This document shows, in pieces, positions 28,446-37,768 of a stretch of DNA of 64,000 nt; position 1 is the stretch's first letter; each line of letters opens with the position of its first letter. The stretch covers positions 2,931,501-2,995,500 of the forward strand of contig LT629764.1 of NCBI GenBank assembly GCA_900105225.1, written 5' to 3'. The notes beneath the pieces were generated by a model, which searched no databases, was not told the DNA's origin, and saw nothing but the letters and a program-made list of their open reading frames with translations. The position numbers and the translations under genes were made by a program. Origin of the DNA: Paenibacillaceae bacterium GAS479. Its GTDB lineage: Bacteria > Bacillota > Bacilli > Paenibacillales > Paenibacillaceae.

Positions 28446-28544
28446 TGTATGTGGGAACAAATGAAGCTCCAGGAGGATGACGCTCGTCTACAAAATCGCT
28501 TAGAATGGAAGGATCAGGATAGAAAAAGCGGGGAGTGAAAGCCG

Positions 28545-29348
28545 ATGATTGATATTCACACGCATATCTTGCCTGGCATAGACGATGGTGCAAGCCACCA
28601 GGAGCATCTGCTGGAGCTGGCAACCGCGGCTGTCCAAGAGGGAATTACGGATATTATTGCAACGCCTCACCATGCAAACGGTGTTTACTGGAACCCGGCG
28701 AACGAGGTGAGGGCCTTGCTGGAGCAGTCGCAGAAGCTGCTGGATAAGCAGGGCTTGTCGCTCCGTCTTCATGCGGGGCAAGAGATTCGGGTGCATGGGG
28801 AGCTGCTCGAAAATTTGGAGCGAGGCGAGCTGCTTAGACTGGCGGATACACCGTATATGCTGCTTGAGATGCCGACGAGGGAAATTCCGCAGGAGATGGC
28901 TGAGCTCATCTATGAGCTGACGCTACTCGGTGTTCGACCGGTCATCGCCCATCCGGAACGGAATATGGAAGCTCTACGGGAGCCGCATCGCCTGGAAGAG
29001 CTGATCGATCTTGGCGCATGGACCCAGGTGACAACACATTCGTTGCTCGGCCTTTATGGCAAAAATATCGAAAAAGGCGCCTGGTCAATGGTGAAAAACG
29101 GGCTTATTCACCTCGTCTCCTCCGATGCGCATCACGCCCAGCGCAGAGGCTTCAAGCTGAGCGAGGCATACACGCTTATTGAAGCGCGCATGGGACAAGC
29201 AGTGAGGCATTATTTTGAAGCCAATGCTGTTCGACTGCTGGCAGGTGAGGAGTTGGAGCCAGCAGCAGCTGGACTGTTGGCACATCTGCAGACACAAGAT
29301 GCCGGACCGCGCGGGCTGCTGCGCAGCCTGTTTGGCCGGCGGGGGTGA
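28545..29348 (+). CDS. PHP-type tyrosine-protein phosphatase (CpsB/YwqE family)
   Basis: 267 aa, ATG after GGGGAGTGAAAGCCG. The N terminus MIDIHTHILPGIDDGA, IATPHH, AGQEIRVHGE, IAHPERN and SSDAHH supply the metal-binding histidines and aspartates of the trinuclear PHP centre. CpsB/YwqE enzymes dephosphorylate tyrosine kinases that control exopolysaccharide synthesis. No matching kinase/modulator pair is in the window; the gene stands alone. The C-terminal 30 residues are a variable basic tail. A 28-codon frame (29361-29447) follows without a good binding site and is probably not a gene. Confidence 0.85.
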   Translation: MIDIHTHILPGIDDGASHQEHLLELATAAVQEGITDIIATPHHANGVYWNPANEVRALLEQSQKLLDKQGLSLRLHAGQEIRVHGELLENLERGELLRLADTPYMLLEMPTREIPQEMAELIYELTLLGVRPVIAHPERNMEALREPHRLEELIDLGAWTQVTTHSLLGLYGKNIEKGAWSMVKNGLIHLVSSDAHHAQRRGFKLSEAYTLIEARMGQAVRHYFEANAVRLLAGEELEPAAAGLLAHLQTQDAGPRGLLRSLFGRRG

Positions 29349-29500
29349 GAGCTAGTGGTGATGCTATCAGGAGAGAAGCTGGAATATGCGACTGAGCTGA
29401 ATGTTCAACTCATTCGAAGGCTCAAGATAATGGGTCGCGCGGGCTAATCCGCAGCTTTTTCTGTTAAAGGGCCTTTTCTTCAGATAAACACAGTAAGAGC

Positions 29501-29552
29501 AAATTGAACAAAGCGCAGGGAGCCGCTCCCTGCGCTTTGTTCAATTTGTTTG
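29501..29552. terminator. Long perfect inverted repeat, probable bidirectional terminator
   Basis: Twenty-two bp perfect arms (29501-29522 and 29526-29547) around CCG, followed by GTTTGG. It lies between the phosphatase gene and the convergent YheC/D-type gene (stop at 29723). The remaining bases 29553-29722 show nothing recognisable. Confidence 0.7.
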
Positions 29553-29722
29553 GAATTTTGTTAGGTGGAGCTGTAGAGAAGAGTTGTTAGTTGTGAAAAT
29601 CTGTTAGGTTGTCTCGCTTTTTAGCCGGATCGCATAAGTCGTGCGCTCTCTGCTCACATTGAGTATCGTCTTTACAGAGTTGACTGAAATGCTAGCGAGT
29701 CCGGCACTTGCCAGTTTCAGCT

Positions 29723-30520
29723 TTAGTGGTCCATGCGTCCGTAGCTGCGGGCGTAACTGGCCATCCGATTATAGGTCGCCCGGTCAAGCTTTTTAACGGG
29801 TCCGAACTCGGGATGGTTCGTATTGACCTCAATCACCCACAGCTTCTTGGAACGGTCGAAGGCAAAGTCGATGCCCATCTCATACATGCCTGTATATTGG
29901 CGAGACAGAGAGCGGCTGATCGCTAGTGCCTTGCTCTCAATCATTCGTTCATAAGCACGGGCTGTCTGCAAGGATAAACCCTGCATTTCCCACAGCTTTG
30001 ATACCATGCATACCTGCGCCCCTTGATGAACATTCGTGACGATCCTGTTGGGCGATGCAATTTTGGCAATGGTACCGGTGTATGTCCATGGTCCATTTGG
30101 CCGGCGCTGAACCATAGTGCGCAGATCATAGGGCTTGCCGCCGACCAAGTCGAGCGAAACACCTCTTTGAATGATCAGCTTGCCGTTTACCTCGGCTCTT
30201 TTTAGATGGAGATAAACGCCTTCGATGGTCGAAAATGTTTGTGTAATTTGCTTGCGCGATACGACGGAAATCAGCTCATAGTCGCCGTATGAGTACCTGC
30301 TTAATCGATGGATCCCCATTCCGAGAGAGCCGATATTGGGCTTAATATAAAGCGTTTTGTAGCGGGCGAGCATAAGAATCAGCAGCTTCAGCGACAGGGA
30401 TCTGGTAGTCGGGATCAGCGAAGCTGTAGCAGAATCCTTGAGCAGCATGCGGCTGACCCGCAATTTGCCCCAGAGGGCGCGGGATTTATAGGTCTTCAGA
30501 TATTTTTTGATAGTCGGCAT
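29723..30520 (-). CDS. YheC/YheD-type ATP-grasp protein
   Basis: 265 aa. The ATG at 30520 sits six bases after GAGGTG; a GTG three codons earlier lies within that site. ATP-grasp features: LYIKPNIGSLGMGI near residue 60, PYDLRTMVQR, and the C-terminal metal block DFAFDRSKKLWVIEVNTNHPEFGP. The family includes YheC and YheD of the spore coat of B. subtilis, several of them coat-associated; the enzyme reaction is not established. It is transcribed towards the phosphatase gene and away from dps. Confidence 0.8.
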   Translation of the reverse strand: MPTIKKYLKTYKSRALWGKLRVSRMLLKDSATASLIPTTRSLSLKLLILMLARYKTLYIKPNIGSLGMGIHRLSRYSYGDYELISVVSRKQITQTFSTIEGVYLHLKRAEVNGKLIIQRGVSLDLVGGKPYDLRTMVQRRPNGPWTYTGTIAKIASPNRIVTNVHQGAQVCMVSKLWEMQGLSLQTARAYERMIESKALAISRSLSRQYTGMYEMGIDFAFDRSKKLWVIEVNTNHPEFGPVKKLDRATYNRMASYARSYGRMDH

Positions 30521-30656
30521 ACGGGTCACCTCACATTAGATTATGAGAGCCAGGCATGCGGGAATTGTGCGAATGACATGACGGGATAAAAAGGGCATAT
30601 CACGGATAAAGGGAGTAGTGGCTGCGCAAGCTGAGAGGTGGAATGCCCGCTAACCT

Positions 30657-30682
30657 GTTTGCTCCCTCTGTGAGCAGGGTAA
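30657..30682 (+). promoter_or_regulatory. Sigma-B-like promoter motif upstream of dps
   Basis: GTTTGC (30657-30662), 14-bp spacer, GGGTAA (30677-30682), compared with sigma-B GTTTAA-N12-14-GGGTAT. dps of B. subtilis is a general stress gene. The match is good but short, and a sigma-B homologue in this organism cannot be confirmed from the window. Confidence 0.35.
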
Positions 30683-30744
30683 TAAAGTAGTAAGAAGTTT
30701 TATTGTGATATTTGATTCCTAACTCATGAAAGGGGTAATTCACT

Positions 30745-31215
30745 ATGGCTACACAAGCTGCTAACTCCAAAGTACAAACGAATGAGAAAACCCGGGAAGA
30801 GCTTAACAAACAGGTCGCTTCGCTGGGTGTGCTGTATATGAAGCTGCATTCCTTTCACTGGAATGTGACCGGTCCTAATTTTTATACTTTGCATGTTAAA
30901 TTCGAAGAGCTTTACGACGCGGTTACTCTGATGTTCGACGAAACAGCTGAGCGCCTGATCGCCATTGGCGGTAAGCCAGTTTCCACAATGAAGAATATGT
31001 TGTCTCTTTCTTCCATTAAGGAAGCGACGGAGAAAGAGGATGCCGACACGATGGTACGCTCCGTTGTTGAAGATTTCACATTGCTTGCATCCGATCTGAA
31101 AAAAGCGGCGGAGACTGCCGATAAGGAAGACGATCCCGCTACAGCCGATATTTTGACGGGCATGGTGGAGCAATTGGACAAGCATCGTTGGATGCTCGAG
31201 AAGTTCCAGGGCTAA
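30745..31215 (+). CDS. dps: Dps-family ferritin-like DNA-protection protein
   Basis: 156 aa, ATG after GAAAGGGGTAATTCACT. Dps forms a 12-subunit shell that oxidises and stores iron and shields DNA from peroxide. The intersubunit ferroxidase ligands are visible: His38 and His50 in HSFHWNVTGPNFYTLH, Glu54 (usually Asp), Asp65 and Glu69 in FDETAERL. No PerR box was seen. The N terminus is short and uncharged. The gene is transcribed alone. Confidence 0.93.
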   Translation: MATQAANSKVQTNEKTREELNKQVASLGVLYMKLHSFHWNVTGPNFYTLHVKFEELYDAVTLMFDETAERLIAIGGKPVSTMKNMLSLSSIKEATEKEDADTMVRSVVEDFTLLASDLKKAAETADKEDDPATADILTGMVEQLDKHRWMLEKFQG

Positions 31216-31271
31216 ATCCTAATGCAACTGAGGGTTAAACCCTAATGCAACTGCCAGATTAATCGAACATT

Positions 31272-31305
31272 CAAGCTCCTCCGCAAAGCGTGAGGGGCTT
31301 GTTTA
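31272..31305 (+). terminator. Terminator after dps
   Basis: CAAGCTCCTC (31272-31281) pairs with GAGGGGCTTG (31292-31301), followed by TTT. Before it, a 13-bp direct repeat CCTAATGCAACTG occurs twice (31218-31250). The bases 31306-31637 contain no gene or clear promoter. Confidence 0.65.
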
Positions 31306-31637
31306 AATGGTTCGTTTTGCATTCTTTTTAACTTCTTGCAAGCCTATGCAGCCGCTTAACAACTCTTAGTTCGTAAGGATGGATTTTGCCAAATAAAGAG
31401 GGATTAAGGGGGAGGAAAGCGAAAAAGTAGGCAAGAAGAACGAACTGGCAAAGCTGCGATGCCGGAAAAAGGTACATCGCGAAAGTCGAAAAAGGACTCT
31501 TTCTGCCCGTTGTAGGCAGGTTGCGAAATGAATGTGTTTGATGGCTTAAGGCAGCTTTTTTGGGAGCATCCCTGCCGAGTAGGGATAGAAGCGCCGAACC
31601 ATCATAGGATAGATACGGAGCAAAGGAATTGAGGCTC

Positions 31638-33950
31638 ATGAAAGAAGGATATGTTAATACGCCGAGACTTGTCCGCATACTGGCGGCAGCGCTCGCGACA
31701 GCCAGCATGCTGGCCGCTGCGCCCGCTTTGCCAGCGGGCAGCTTTGCTGCGCCGGCCGCCGAAAGCGCCGGCGCGCAGGCGCCAGCCGAGAAGCAGCATA
31801 GCTGGCTTCTCGGTTGGCGCGATCCCGGGCAGCGCATTGCTTTGCCCGGGACGATCGTGCTCCACCACCGCGCAGAGCCGGCGGTGGAGCTTGTCGCGCC
31901 CGAGCCGGGCGCGGACCCAGCCGCGTGGCTAGCGCGGCTGAGGGCGACGCCTGGCGTCGCCTACGTGCACCCGAACGAATCGGTTCGGGTGCTAGACGCG
32001 CGGCCCGCGCCAGCGCCGCTCGCGTGCCCTCGTGCCCTCGGCTCTGCTTCGCCGCCGCAGGCCGCGCCGCTCGCGTGCCCTCGTGCCCTCGGCTCTGCTT
32101 CGCCGCCGCAGGCCGCGCCGCTCGCGTGCCCTCGTGCCCTCGGCTCTGCTTCGCCGCCGCAGGCCGCGCCGCTCGCGTGCCCTCGTGCCCTCGGCTCTGC
32201 TTCGCCGCCGCAGGCCGCGCCGCTGACGGGCCCTCGCGCCCTCGGCTCTGCTTCGCCGCCGCAGGCCGCGCCGCTGACGGGCCCTCGCGCCCTCGGCTTT
32301 GCGCCGCTCGCCGCAACGCTAGCGGCTGCACCCTCGGCCGCTCCGAGCGATCCCGGCCTGTCTAAGCAGGCCTATTTGAAGCAGATCGGAGCTCGCGAAG
32401 CCTGGTCCAAAGTCCGGCCGCAGTCTTCCGTCACCATCGCGGTGGTCGATACCGGCATTGATCTGAATCATCCTGATCTGAAACCGAATCTTTTGCAGGG
32501 TGTAAATCTGCAAAATCCCGGCTCTCCGGCGCAGGATGACAATGGGCATGGCACCAGTGTGGCTGGAGTCATCGCAGCAAGCGGCAACAATGCAGCCGGC
32601 ATTACTGGCGTTTTGTGGAAAGCCCGGCTGTTGCCGGTCAAAGCGCTGGACGAGGATGGGTACGGAGATGAAAAGCAGTTGGGAGAGGGGATTCTTAAAG
32701 CGATTGAGAAGGGCGCACGCATTGTCGTTCTGTCGGTCGGACTTTACCATTCCTCCCCCTATATGCGGGAAATCGTAGATCTGGCTGAGAAAAAGGGCGT
32801 GCTGCTCGTCGCCGCGACAGGCAACGATGCCGAGCGCTTTGGCAGCAAAACAACGATCAAATACCCGGCGGCTTATCCGACCGTGCTATCAGTCGGTGGT
32901 ATTGGCCCTGATGGTATTCCGGAGCCCCGCTCAAGCCGCGGCTCTGAGATCGATCTGGCTGGCGCATGGCGCGTGTACACAACAGAGATGGGGGGCAGTT
33001 ACCACTACGAGGAAGGCACGTCTATGGCGGCTCCTCAAGCAGCTGCCGCTGCAGCTTTGCTTTGGGCGAAATACCCGGACCTTAAACCTTACCAGATCCG
33101 TTCGCTGCTACGTCAGACGACTAAAGACACCGCGCCCGGCGGTTTCGACGTGGTTACAGGTTACGGTTTGCTGCGCATGGAGCGAGCCTTGACGGAGAAA
33201 TATAAACCAGATCCGCATGAGCCGAATAGCTCCTCTGCACAGGCTGCTGCAATGCCGCTAGGTAAGCAGCTATCAGCCGAGCTGAATGGGACCTCCGACA
33301 GCGACTGGTACAGGCTCGACAGTCCATATGATGGAGTTGTGACGCTCCAATTGCGACAGCTTCTTTCGAACGGCCAGTCTCCAAAGACGATTGAACTGCT
33401 TCTGGAGCAGCCGGGAGGCAACATAAAAAAAGAACTCAAACTCAGCAACCATAACGTTGAATGGAACGTCAAGAAAGGGGTTAACCGTCTCCGACTGAGG
33501 CTTAAAGGATCGGCAGCCAAATCAAAGCTGCCCTACTTGCTCAGCACCAGTTTGCGCATGAAAGCGGACTCCAGCGAACCCAATGACAGATCAACTGAGG
33601 CTGCATCGCTCCCTGATCGCACTCAAAGCTTGCGTGGTACTTTACACAAATTGGGTGACAAAGATTGGTACTCGATCCGGGTCGAAGCTGAAGGTTTGCT
33701 GCGCATCCAACTGGATGCTGGTACAATGCGCATGGATCCAGCTTTCGCCTATCGCAAAGCTGGAGGAACTGAGGCTGAAGTGGACTATGAAGGCGAGGGA
33801 ACCGCAGAGACATCGCCGCAGATTCGCGTTTCTCCGGGCATTTATTACATACGTGTATGGGACGCATCGGAGCCGCTGGCCAGTTACGCCGCAGGTTTTT
33901 ACACACTGGGAATTACGCGCGAGAAGCTGCCAAAGGCTAAGGGAGACTAA
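31638..33950 (+). CDS. Secreted subtilisin-like serine protease with repeat linker and PPC domains
   Basis: 770 aa, ATG at 31638 behind AAAGGAATTGAGG. Residues 1-38 form a signal peptide. A propeptide-like region (about 50-125, with PGVAYVHPNE) precedes 5.5 copies of a 17-aa repeat (127-225). The S8 catalytic domain has Asp271 (VVDTGID), His304 (NGHGTSVAG) and Ser462 (GTSMAAP). Two C-terminal domains with EPN..D.DWY motifs (about 530-640 and 640-760) resemble pre-peptidase C-terminal domains. Each 17-aa repeat of the first four carries one cysteine. Base composition of the linker is far more GC-rich than its surroundings. It is likely an extracellular protease. Confidence 0.9.
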   Translation: MKEGYVNTPRLVRILAAALATASMLAAAPALPAGSFAAPAAESAGAQAPAEKQHSWLLGWRDPGQRIALPGTIVLHHRAEPAVELVAPEPGADPAAWLARLRATPGVAYVHPNESVRVLDARPAPAPLACPRALGSASPPQAAPLACPRALGSASPPQAAPLACPRALGSASPPQAAPLACPRALGSASPPQAAPLTGPRALGSASPPQAAPLTGPRALGFAPLAATLAAAPSAAPSDPGLSKQAYLKQIGAREAWSKVRPQSSVTIAVVDTGIDLNHPDLKPNLLQGVNLQNPGSPAQDDNGHGTSVAGVIAASGNNAAGITGVLWKARLLPVKALDEDGYGDEKQLGEGILKAIEKGARIVVLSVGLYHSSPYMREIVDLAEKKGVLLVAATGNDAERFGSKTTIKYPAAYPTVLSVGGIGPDGIPEPRSSRGSEIDLAGAWRVYTTEMGGSYHYEEGTSMAAPQAAAAAALLWAKYPDLKPYQIRSLLRQTTKDTAPGGFDVVTGYGLLRMERALTEKYKPDPHEPNSSSAQAAAMPLGKQLSAELNGTSDSDWYRLDSPYDGVVTLQLRQLLSNGQSPKTIELLLEQPGGNIKKELKLSNHNVEWNVKKGVNRLRLRLKGSAAKSKLPYLLSTSLRMKADSSEPNDRSTEAASLPDRTQSLRGTLHKLGDKDWYSIRVEAEGLLRIQLDAGTMRMDPAFAYRKAGGTEAEVDYEGEGTAETSPQIRVSPGIYYIRVWDASEPLASYAAGFYTLGITREKLPKAKGD
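32016..32305 (+). repeat. 51-bp tandem repeat inside the subtilase gene
   Basis: Five full 51-bp units (32016-32270) and one partial unit. They encode PLACPRALGSASPPQAA four times, then PLTGPRALGSASPPQAA, then a diverged PLTGPRALGF end. Units are nearly identical at the DNA level, so expansion is recent or kept even by recombination. Confidence 0.95.
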
Positions 33951-34088
33951 GGATCTGGTCATCTATCCAAAAAGAACGGGCAAGCCTGCCGGTTTTATTG
34001 ATTTTATGTCGAAGATTGTCTTACGATATCGATAGAATTATTAAAAAGCATAGATTGCCGTTTACGGGCAGGGGATAGGGGTTATTAA

Positions 34089-34346
34089 ATGAACAGCAAT
34101 CTGGGTTTTGATGGAGCCTTTTCATCGCTTGGTTTTACAGGCTTATTTTCCATCATCATCACTATTTCGAGTATTTTGCTTGCTTGGTACTTGCTGCAGG
34201 AGTTGAAGCTGGATCACTGGTTCAAGCACCCGCGCAGCCCCAGGGCCCGAGTTCTGATCGCTGTTTTATCCGTAATTGTGGGGCATCTCTTCGCTCGCTT
34301 CATCCTGGATTATTGGTCATGGACGAATGTGCTTAAGCTGATCTGA
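34089..34346 (+). CDS. ywzB: DUF1146 membrane protein (YwzB-like)
   Basis: 85 aa. Two hydrophobic helices (about 17-37 and 53-72) flank the conserved WYLLQELKLDHWFKHPRSPRA segment. It matches in size and place YwzB of B. subtilis, which lies just before murAA. The function is unknown. A weak GGGC/GCC hairpin precedes it at about 33985-34005. Confidence 0.8.
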   Translation: MNSNLGFDGAFSSLGFTGLFSIIITISSILLAWYLLQELKLDHWFKHPRSPRARVLIAVLSVIVGHLFARFILDYWSWTNVLKLI

Positions 34347-34794
34347 AGGGGACAGCCCAACAAAATTGTCCTGAAGAAGACGCTTCCAGCAGCTTCCGAA
34401 TAACCGGCGAGGCGTTTGCAAAAACTAAGTTCAACCTACGGTACAAAAACGGATGCAATATGCGAATGTTATACCTTGTCAACAAAGTTCGATTTTTATA
34501 CACGAAAATTGGATTAAATTGATATGCTGCAAAATAAACCCTTGTCGATTATTGTAGACGAGTGTTAATATGATCTGTGGTATTCTGGGTTATTCTTTTC
34601 ATTTCAAGCCCAAAACCCACTGGAACTTCTAGGGAGTTCAGCACTTGTCACTCATGAATCGGGCCTTTTAGCTTACTGGAATTTATCCGTATCGGAATAT
34701 TCTCGTGCCTAGTCACACTATTGCTCGTCCAAGTTCATAAGATTATAGAATGAAATATGCATAAGAAAATGCAGCGTCCGGAGGGAACGGAATT
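34347..34794 (+). promoter_or_regulatory. Long leader region of murA
   Basis: 448 bp without a gene. The best promoter candidate is TTGTCG (34542-34547), 17-bp spacer, TTAATA (34565-34570). That would give murA an untranslated leader of about 220 nt containing a CTGGAACT/AGTTCAG hairpin near 34620-34641. No known riboswitch was recognised. Confidence 0.35.
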
Positions 34795-36216
34795 ATGAGC
34801 AAAATTGTCGTTAGAGGAGGTCGCAGGCTGGAAGGAACGGTGCGTGTTCACGGAGCTAAAAACGCCGTTCTGCCCATCCTGGCCGCCTCTCTACTCGCTA
34901 CGGAAGGAGAAAGCGTCATTTGCGACGTTCCCCTCCTCGATGATGTCCTAACTATCCGCCAAGTGCTCGAAACGCTTGGAGCCAAGGCCGTAATCGGACA
35001 GGATAGCATGACGATATCGGCCCAGCAGCTGACATCATGCGAGGCGCCTTATGAATGGGTTAGCAAAATGCGTGCATCCTTCCTCGTGATGGGTCCGTTG
35101 CTAGCTCGTTTGGGCAAAGTTCGCATCTCCATGCCTGGCGGTTGTGCGATTGGCACGCGTCCAATTGACCAGCATCTTAAGGGCTTTGAAGCTATGGGAG
35201 CCGTCATTACGACTGGGCAAGGCTTTGTAGAAGCTGCAGCTCCAGGGCGCCTAAAAGGTGCAAAGATTTATTTGGATGTCGCCAGCGTTGGTGCGACAGA
35301 GAATATTATGATGGCCGCAGCTTTGGCGGACGGCACGACAATGTTAGAAAATGCTGCCAAAGAGCCGGAGATTGTTGATCTGGCCAACTATCTCAATGCC
35401 ATGGGCGCACGTATTCGCGGCGCAGGTACAGGCTTGATCCGTATCGAAGGTGTCGACAAGCTGGTCGGTGCGCGTCATAACGTCATTCCTGACCGCGTTG
35501 AGGCGGGAACTTTCCTTATTGCTGCAGCGATTACCGGCGGTGACGTGTTCGTAGAAGGTGCAATCGCTGACCATCTTGGACCTGTCATTTCTAAACTGCA
35601 GGAGATGGGTGTAAAGCTCACGGAAGAGGATACCGGAATTCGTGTTCAGGCAGATCGCGCGCTGCGTAGTGTTGACGTCAAGACGCTGCCACATCCAGGT
35701 TTCCCGACGGATATGCAGTCCCAGATGATGGCGCTGCTGCTTGTATCCGAGGGTACTTCGGTCGTCACCGAGACGGTATTCGAGAATCGTTTCATGCATG
35801 TGGATGAGTTCCGCAAAATGAACGCCAACATCAAGGTCGAAGGCCGCTCGGCGATTATTACCGGTGGAGTTCCCCTGTACGGTGCCAAAGTGACAGCGAC
35901 AGATCTTCGTGCCGGAGCGGCACTGATCTGTGCAGGACTCGTCGCCGATGGCGAAACGGAAGTTGGCGGTCTGCATCATGTGGATCGCGGTTATGTCGAC
36001 ATCGCTGGCAAGCTCGCTGCGCTTGGAGCCGATATTCATCGCACTGCTGATGAGGTTGAGGTACAGGAGATTGTAGAACCAATCGTACTTTCCTCGCTTC
36101 GCAACTCGGCCGAGGCCGATGAGGTTCATGTTGCTGCGGCAGCTGCTTCCGAGGAAGATGGCTACAGGGCCGAGGAGCAAGTTGCAGTGGAAGATGTGGA
36201 GCCGACACTGGCTTAA
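34795..36216 (+). CDS. murA: UDP-N-acetylglucosamine 1-carboxyvinyltransferase MurA
   Basis: 473 aa, ATG behind CCGGAGGGAACGGAATT. First committed step of peptidoglycan synthesis: transfers enolpyruvate to UDP-GlcNAc. The fosfomycin-target Cys117 is in [14 protein letters not shown]; Lys22-Asn23 of the GAKNAVLP loop and the [13 protein letters not shown] block are present. The enzyme normally ends near residue 425; about 45 acidic residues (Ala, Glu, Val) are added at the C terminus. It follows ywzB as in Bacillus and is followed by a terminator. Confidence 0.95.
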   Translation: MSKIVVRGGRRLEGTVRVHGAKNAVLPILAASLLATEGESVICDVPLLDDVLTIRQVLETLGAKAVIGQDSMTISAQQLTSCEAPYEWVSKMRASFLVMGPLLARLGKVRISMPGGCAIGTRPIDQHLKGFEAMGAVITTGQGFVEAAAPGRLKGAKIYLDVASVGATENIMMAAALADGTTMLENAAKEPEIVDLANYLNAMGARIRGAGTGLIRIEGVDKLVGARHNVIPDRVEAGTFLIAAAITGGDVFVEGAIADHLGPVISKLQEMGVKLTEEDTGIRVQADRALRSVDVKTLPHPGFPTDMQSQMMALLLVSEGTSVVTETVFENRFMHVDEFRKMNANIKVEGRSAIITGGVPLYGAKVTATDLRAGAALICAGLVADGETEVGGLHHVDRGYVDIAGKLAALGADIHRTADEVEVQEIVEPIVLSSLRNSAEADEVHVAAAAASEEDGYRAEEQVAVEDVEPTLA

Positions 36217-36245
36217 GCCTAAGCAAGCTAATCAGGTTAAGGGTT

Positions 36246-36317
36246 CAGCTGCGATAGTCGCAGCTGGACGTTATAGAGATAGGGAGTGGAGCGCCGGTTA
36301 CCGGGGCTCTTTTTTTA
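36246..36317 (+). terminator. Terminator after murA with an extra hairpin
   Basis: A perfect 9-bp hairpin CAGCTGCGA-TAG-TCGCAGCTG (36246-36266) is followed by the terminator GAGCGCCGG-TTA-CCGGGGCTC (36289-36309) and seven T. Confidence 0.8.
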
Positions 36318-36385
36318 CGTTCATTTTCCGTTCATTTCATCATGTTACCTTTCTCATTGGATAAGAACGGAGGAGGAGTGGTGAA

Positions 36386-37768
36386 GTGCGCAAAGGGATC
36401 TTGGTGTTAGGAATTCTCATCCTGGTTGTCGGAGGTTATGGTTATTATGCTTATCGTTCTCAGGAGGACGCACCAGCCGCTGCGGCGGCAATAGCTCGGA
36501 CGGTCACGGCCACGCAAGGGAAAATTGAAGTAAAGGTATCCGGTAGCGGTGCGGTAGCCGCTGTGGAACAGAGCGTGATAAAAGCAGGCCGTCAAGGAAC
36601 GGTGGCAAAGGTGCTCGTTAATGCTGGCGATGAAGTTGTAGTTGGGCAAACGTTGGTGACGTTTGAGAAAACGGATCAATCCTTCAGCATTCGCCAGAAA
36701 GAGCTTGAGCAGGATAAACAGGAGCTTCAATTGCAGCAACTGAAGAAACAATACTGGCAAGAAGGCGATGCCGACAAGCAAAGCGAGATTATGCTTCAGA
36801 TCGATAGCGTCAAGTTAACGATAGAGCAGCTTGAGGAAGAAGTGGCGGATCTTCAAAAGGAGCAGTCAGCAAAAAATAATCTTGTTGCGGATACAGCTGG
36901 TACGGTAGTTGCCGTATCCGTTGCCGCTGGCCAAGAGGTCAATGCAAATGCGGATGCGGTGTCGATTACCGATTATAGCAAGCTCAGCTTCACGATGAAT
37001 GCGGATGAGCTGGATGTGCCAAAGCTGAAGGTAGGCCAACCGGCAATCATCAGCTTGAATGCTCTGACGAATCGGACCTTCGAGGGCAAGATATCGGAAA
37101 TAGCGCGTGAAGGTGTGTCGAGTAATGGTGTCGCTACATATCCCGTTTCTGTTACACTCAGCGATTTGGAAGGCGTGTTGGCAGGAATGTCAGGCTCCGC
37201 GGAGATTATAACCGATTCGGCCGAAAATGCAGTGCTGGTGCCTGTGGACGCTGTCGTTACCCTGGGCGGCAAGTCTTATGTGCGAGTGCCGACAAGCGGC
37301 ATCGGTGACGGCGGGGCTGGCGCCAACGCCGAAGGAGGCGGACAAGATGCCGCCACGGGGAATGCTCCTCAGACTGCTGCCGGCAGTGAGGCAGGCACAG
37401 GCGGGCAACGCAGCGAAGCCGGCAGGGATGCCGGAGGAGCCGCAGGTGCAGGGTCGCAACGCAGCGGAGCAACCGGCACGAATGCCGATAATACCCGAGC
37501 AAACCGTCTAGCGCTGGGAGGCCAGCTGCAAGAGGTGCAGGTTGGCCTCGTGAGCGAGGAATTCGCTCAAATTGTGTCCGGTCTGGAAGCTGGAGCTTCC
37601 GTGCTGGTCGCTCTGCCGACAGGTACGGTAGGAGGTTCCTCAGCGCAATCCGGCCAAATGCAAAGAATGCAAGGTGGCTTCGGAGGCAGCTTTGGCGGGG
37701 GCGGTTTTGGAGGCGGCATGCCAACTGGTGGCTTCACGGGTGGCGGTGCTGCAGGATGGCGGAATTGA
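36386..37768 (+). CDS. Membrane-fusion (HlyD/YknX-like) efflux adaptor
   Basis: 460 aa, GTG start after GGAGGAGTGGTGAA. One N-terminal membrane helix (about 4-22), a biotinyl-lipoyl-like half (AGRQGTVAKVLVNAGDEVVVGQTLV), a coiled coil of about 60 residues (100-160), the second lipoyl half (AGTVVAVSVAAGQEV) and beta-barrel domains. A Gly/Ala/Gln-rich insert (about 310-375) and a glycine-methionine tail are unusual. It works with the ATPase and permease encoded next, as YknX does with YknYZ. It overlaps the ATPase gene by 13 nt. Confidence 0.88.
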   Translation: MRKGILVLGILILVVGGYGYYAYRSQEDAPAAAAAIARTVTATQGKIEVKVSGSGAVAAVEQSVIKAGRQGTVAKVLVNAGDEVVVGQTLVTFEKTDQSFSIRQKELEQDKQELQLQQLKKQYWQEGDADKQSEIMLQIDSVKLTIEQLEEEVADLQKEQSAKNNLVADTAGTVVAVSVAAGQEVNANADAVSITDYSKLSFTMNADELDVPKLKVGQPAIISLNALTNRTFEGKISEIAREGVSSNGVATYPVSVTLSDLEGVLAGMSGSAEIITDSAENAVLVPVDAVVTLGGKSYVRVPTSGIGDGGAGANAEGGGQDAATGNAPQTAAGSEAGTGGQRSEAGRDAGGAAGAGSQRSGATGTNADNTRANRLALGGQLQEVQVGLVSEEFAQIVSGLEAGASVLVALPTGTVGGSSAQSGQMQRMQGGFGGSFGGGGFGGGMPTGGFTGGGAAGWRN

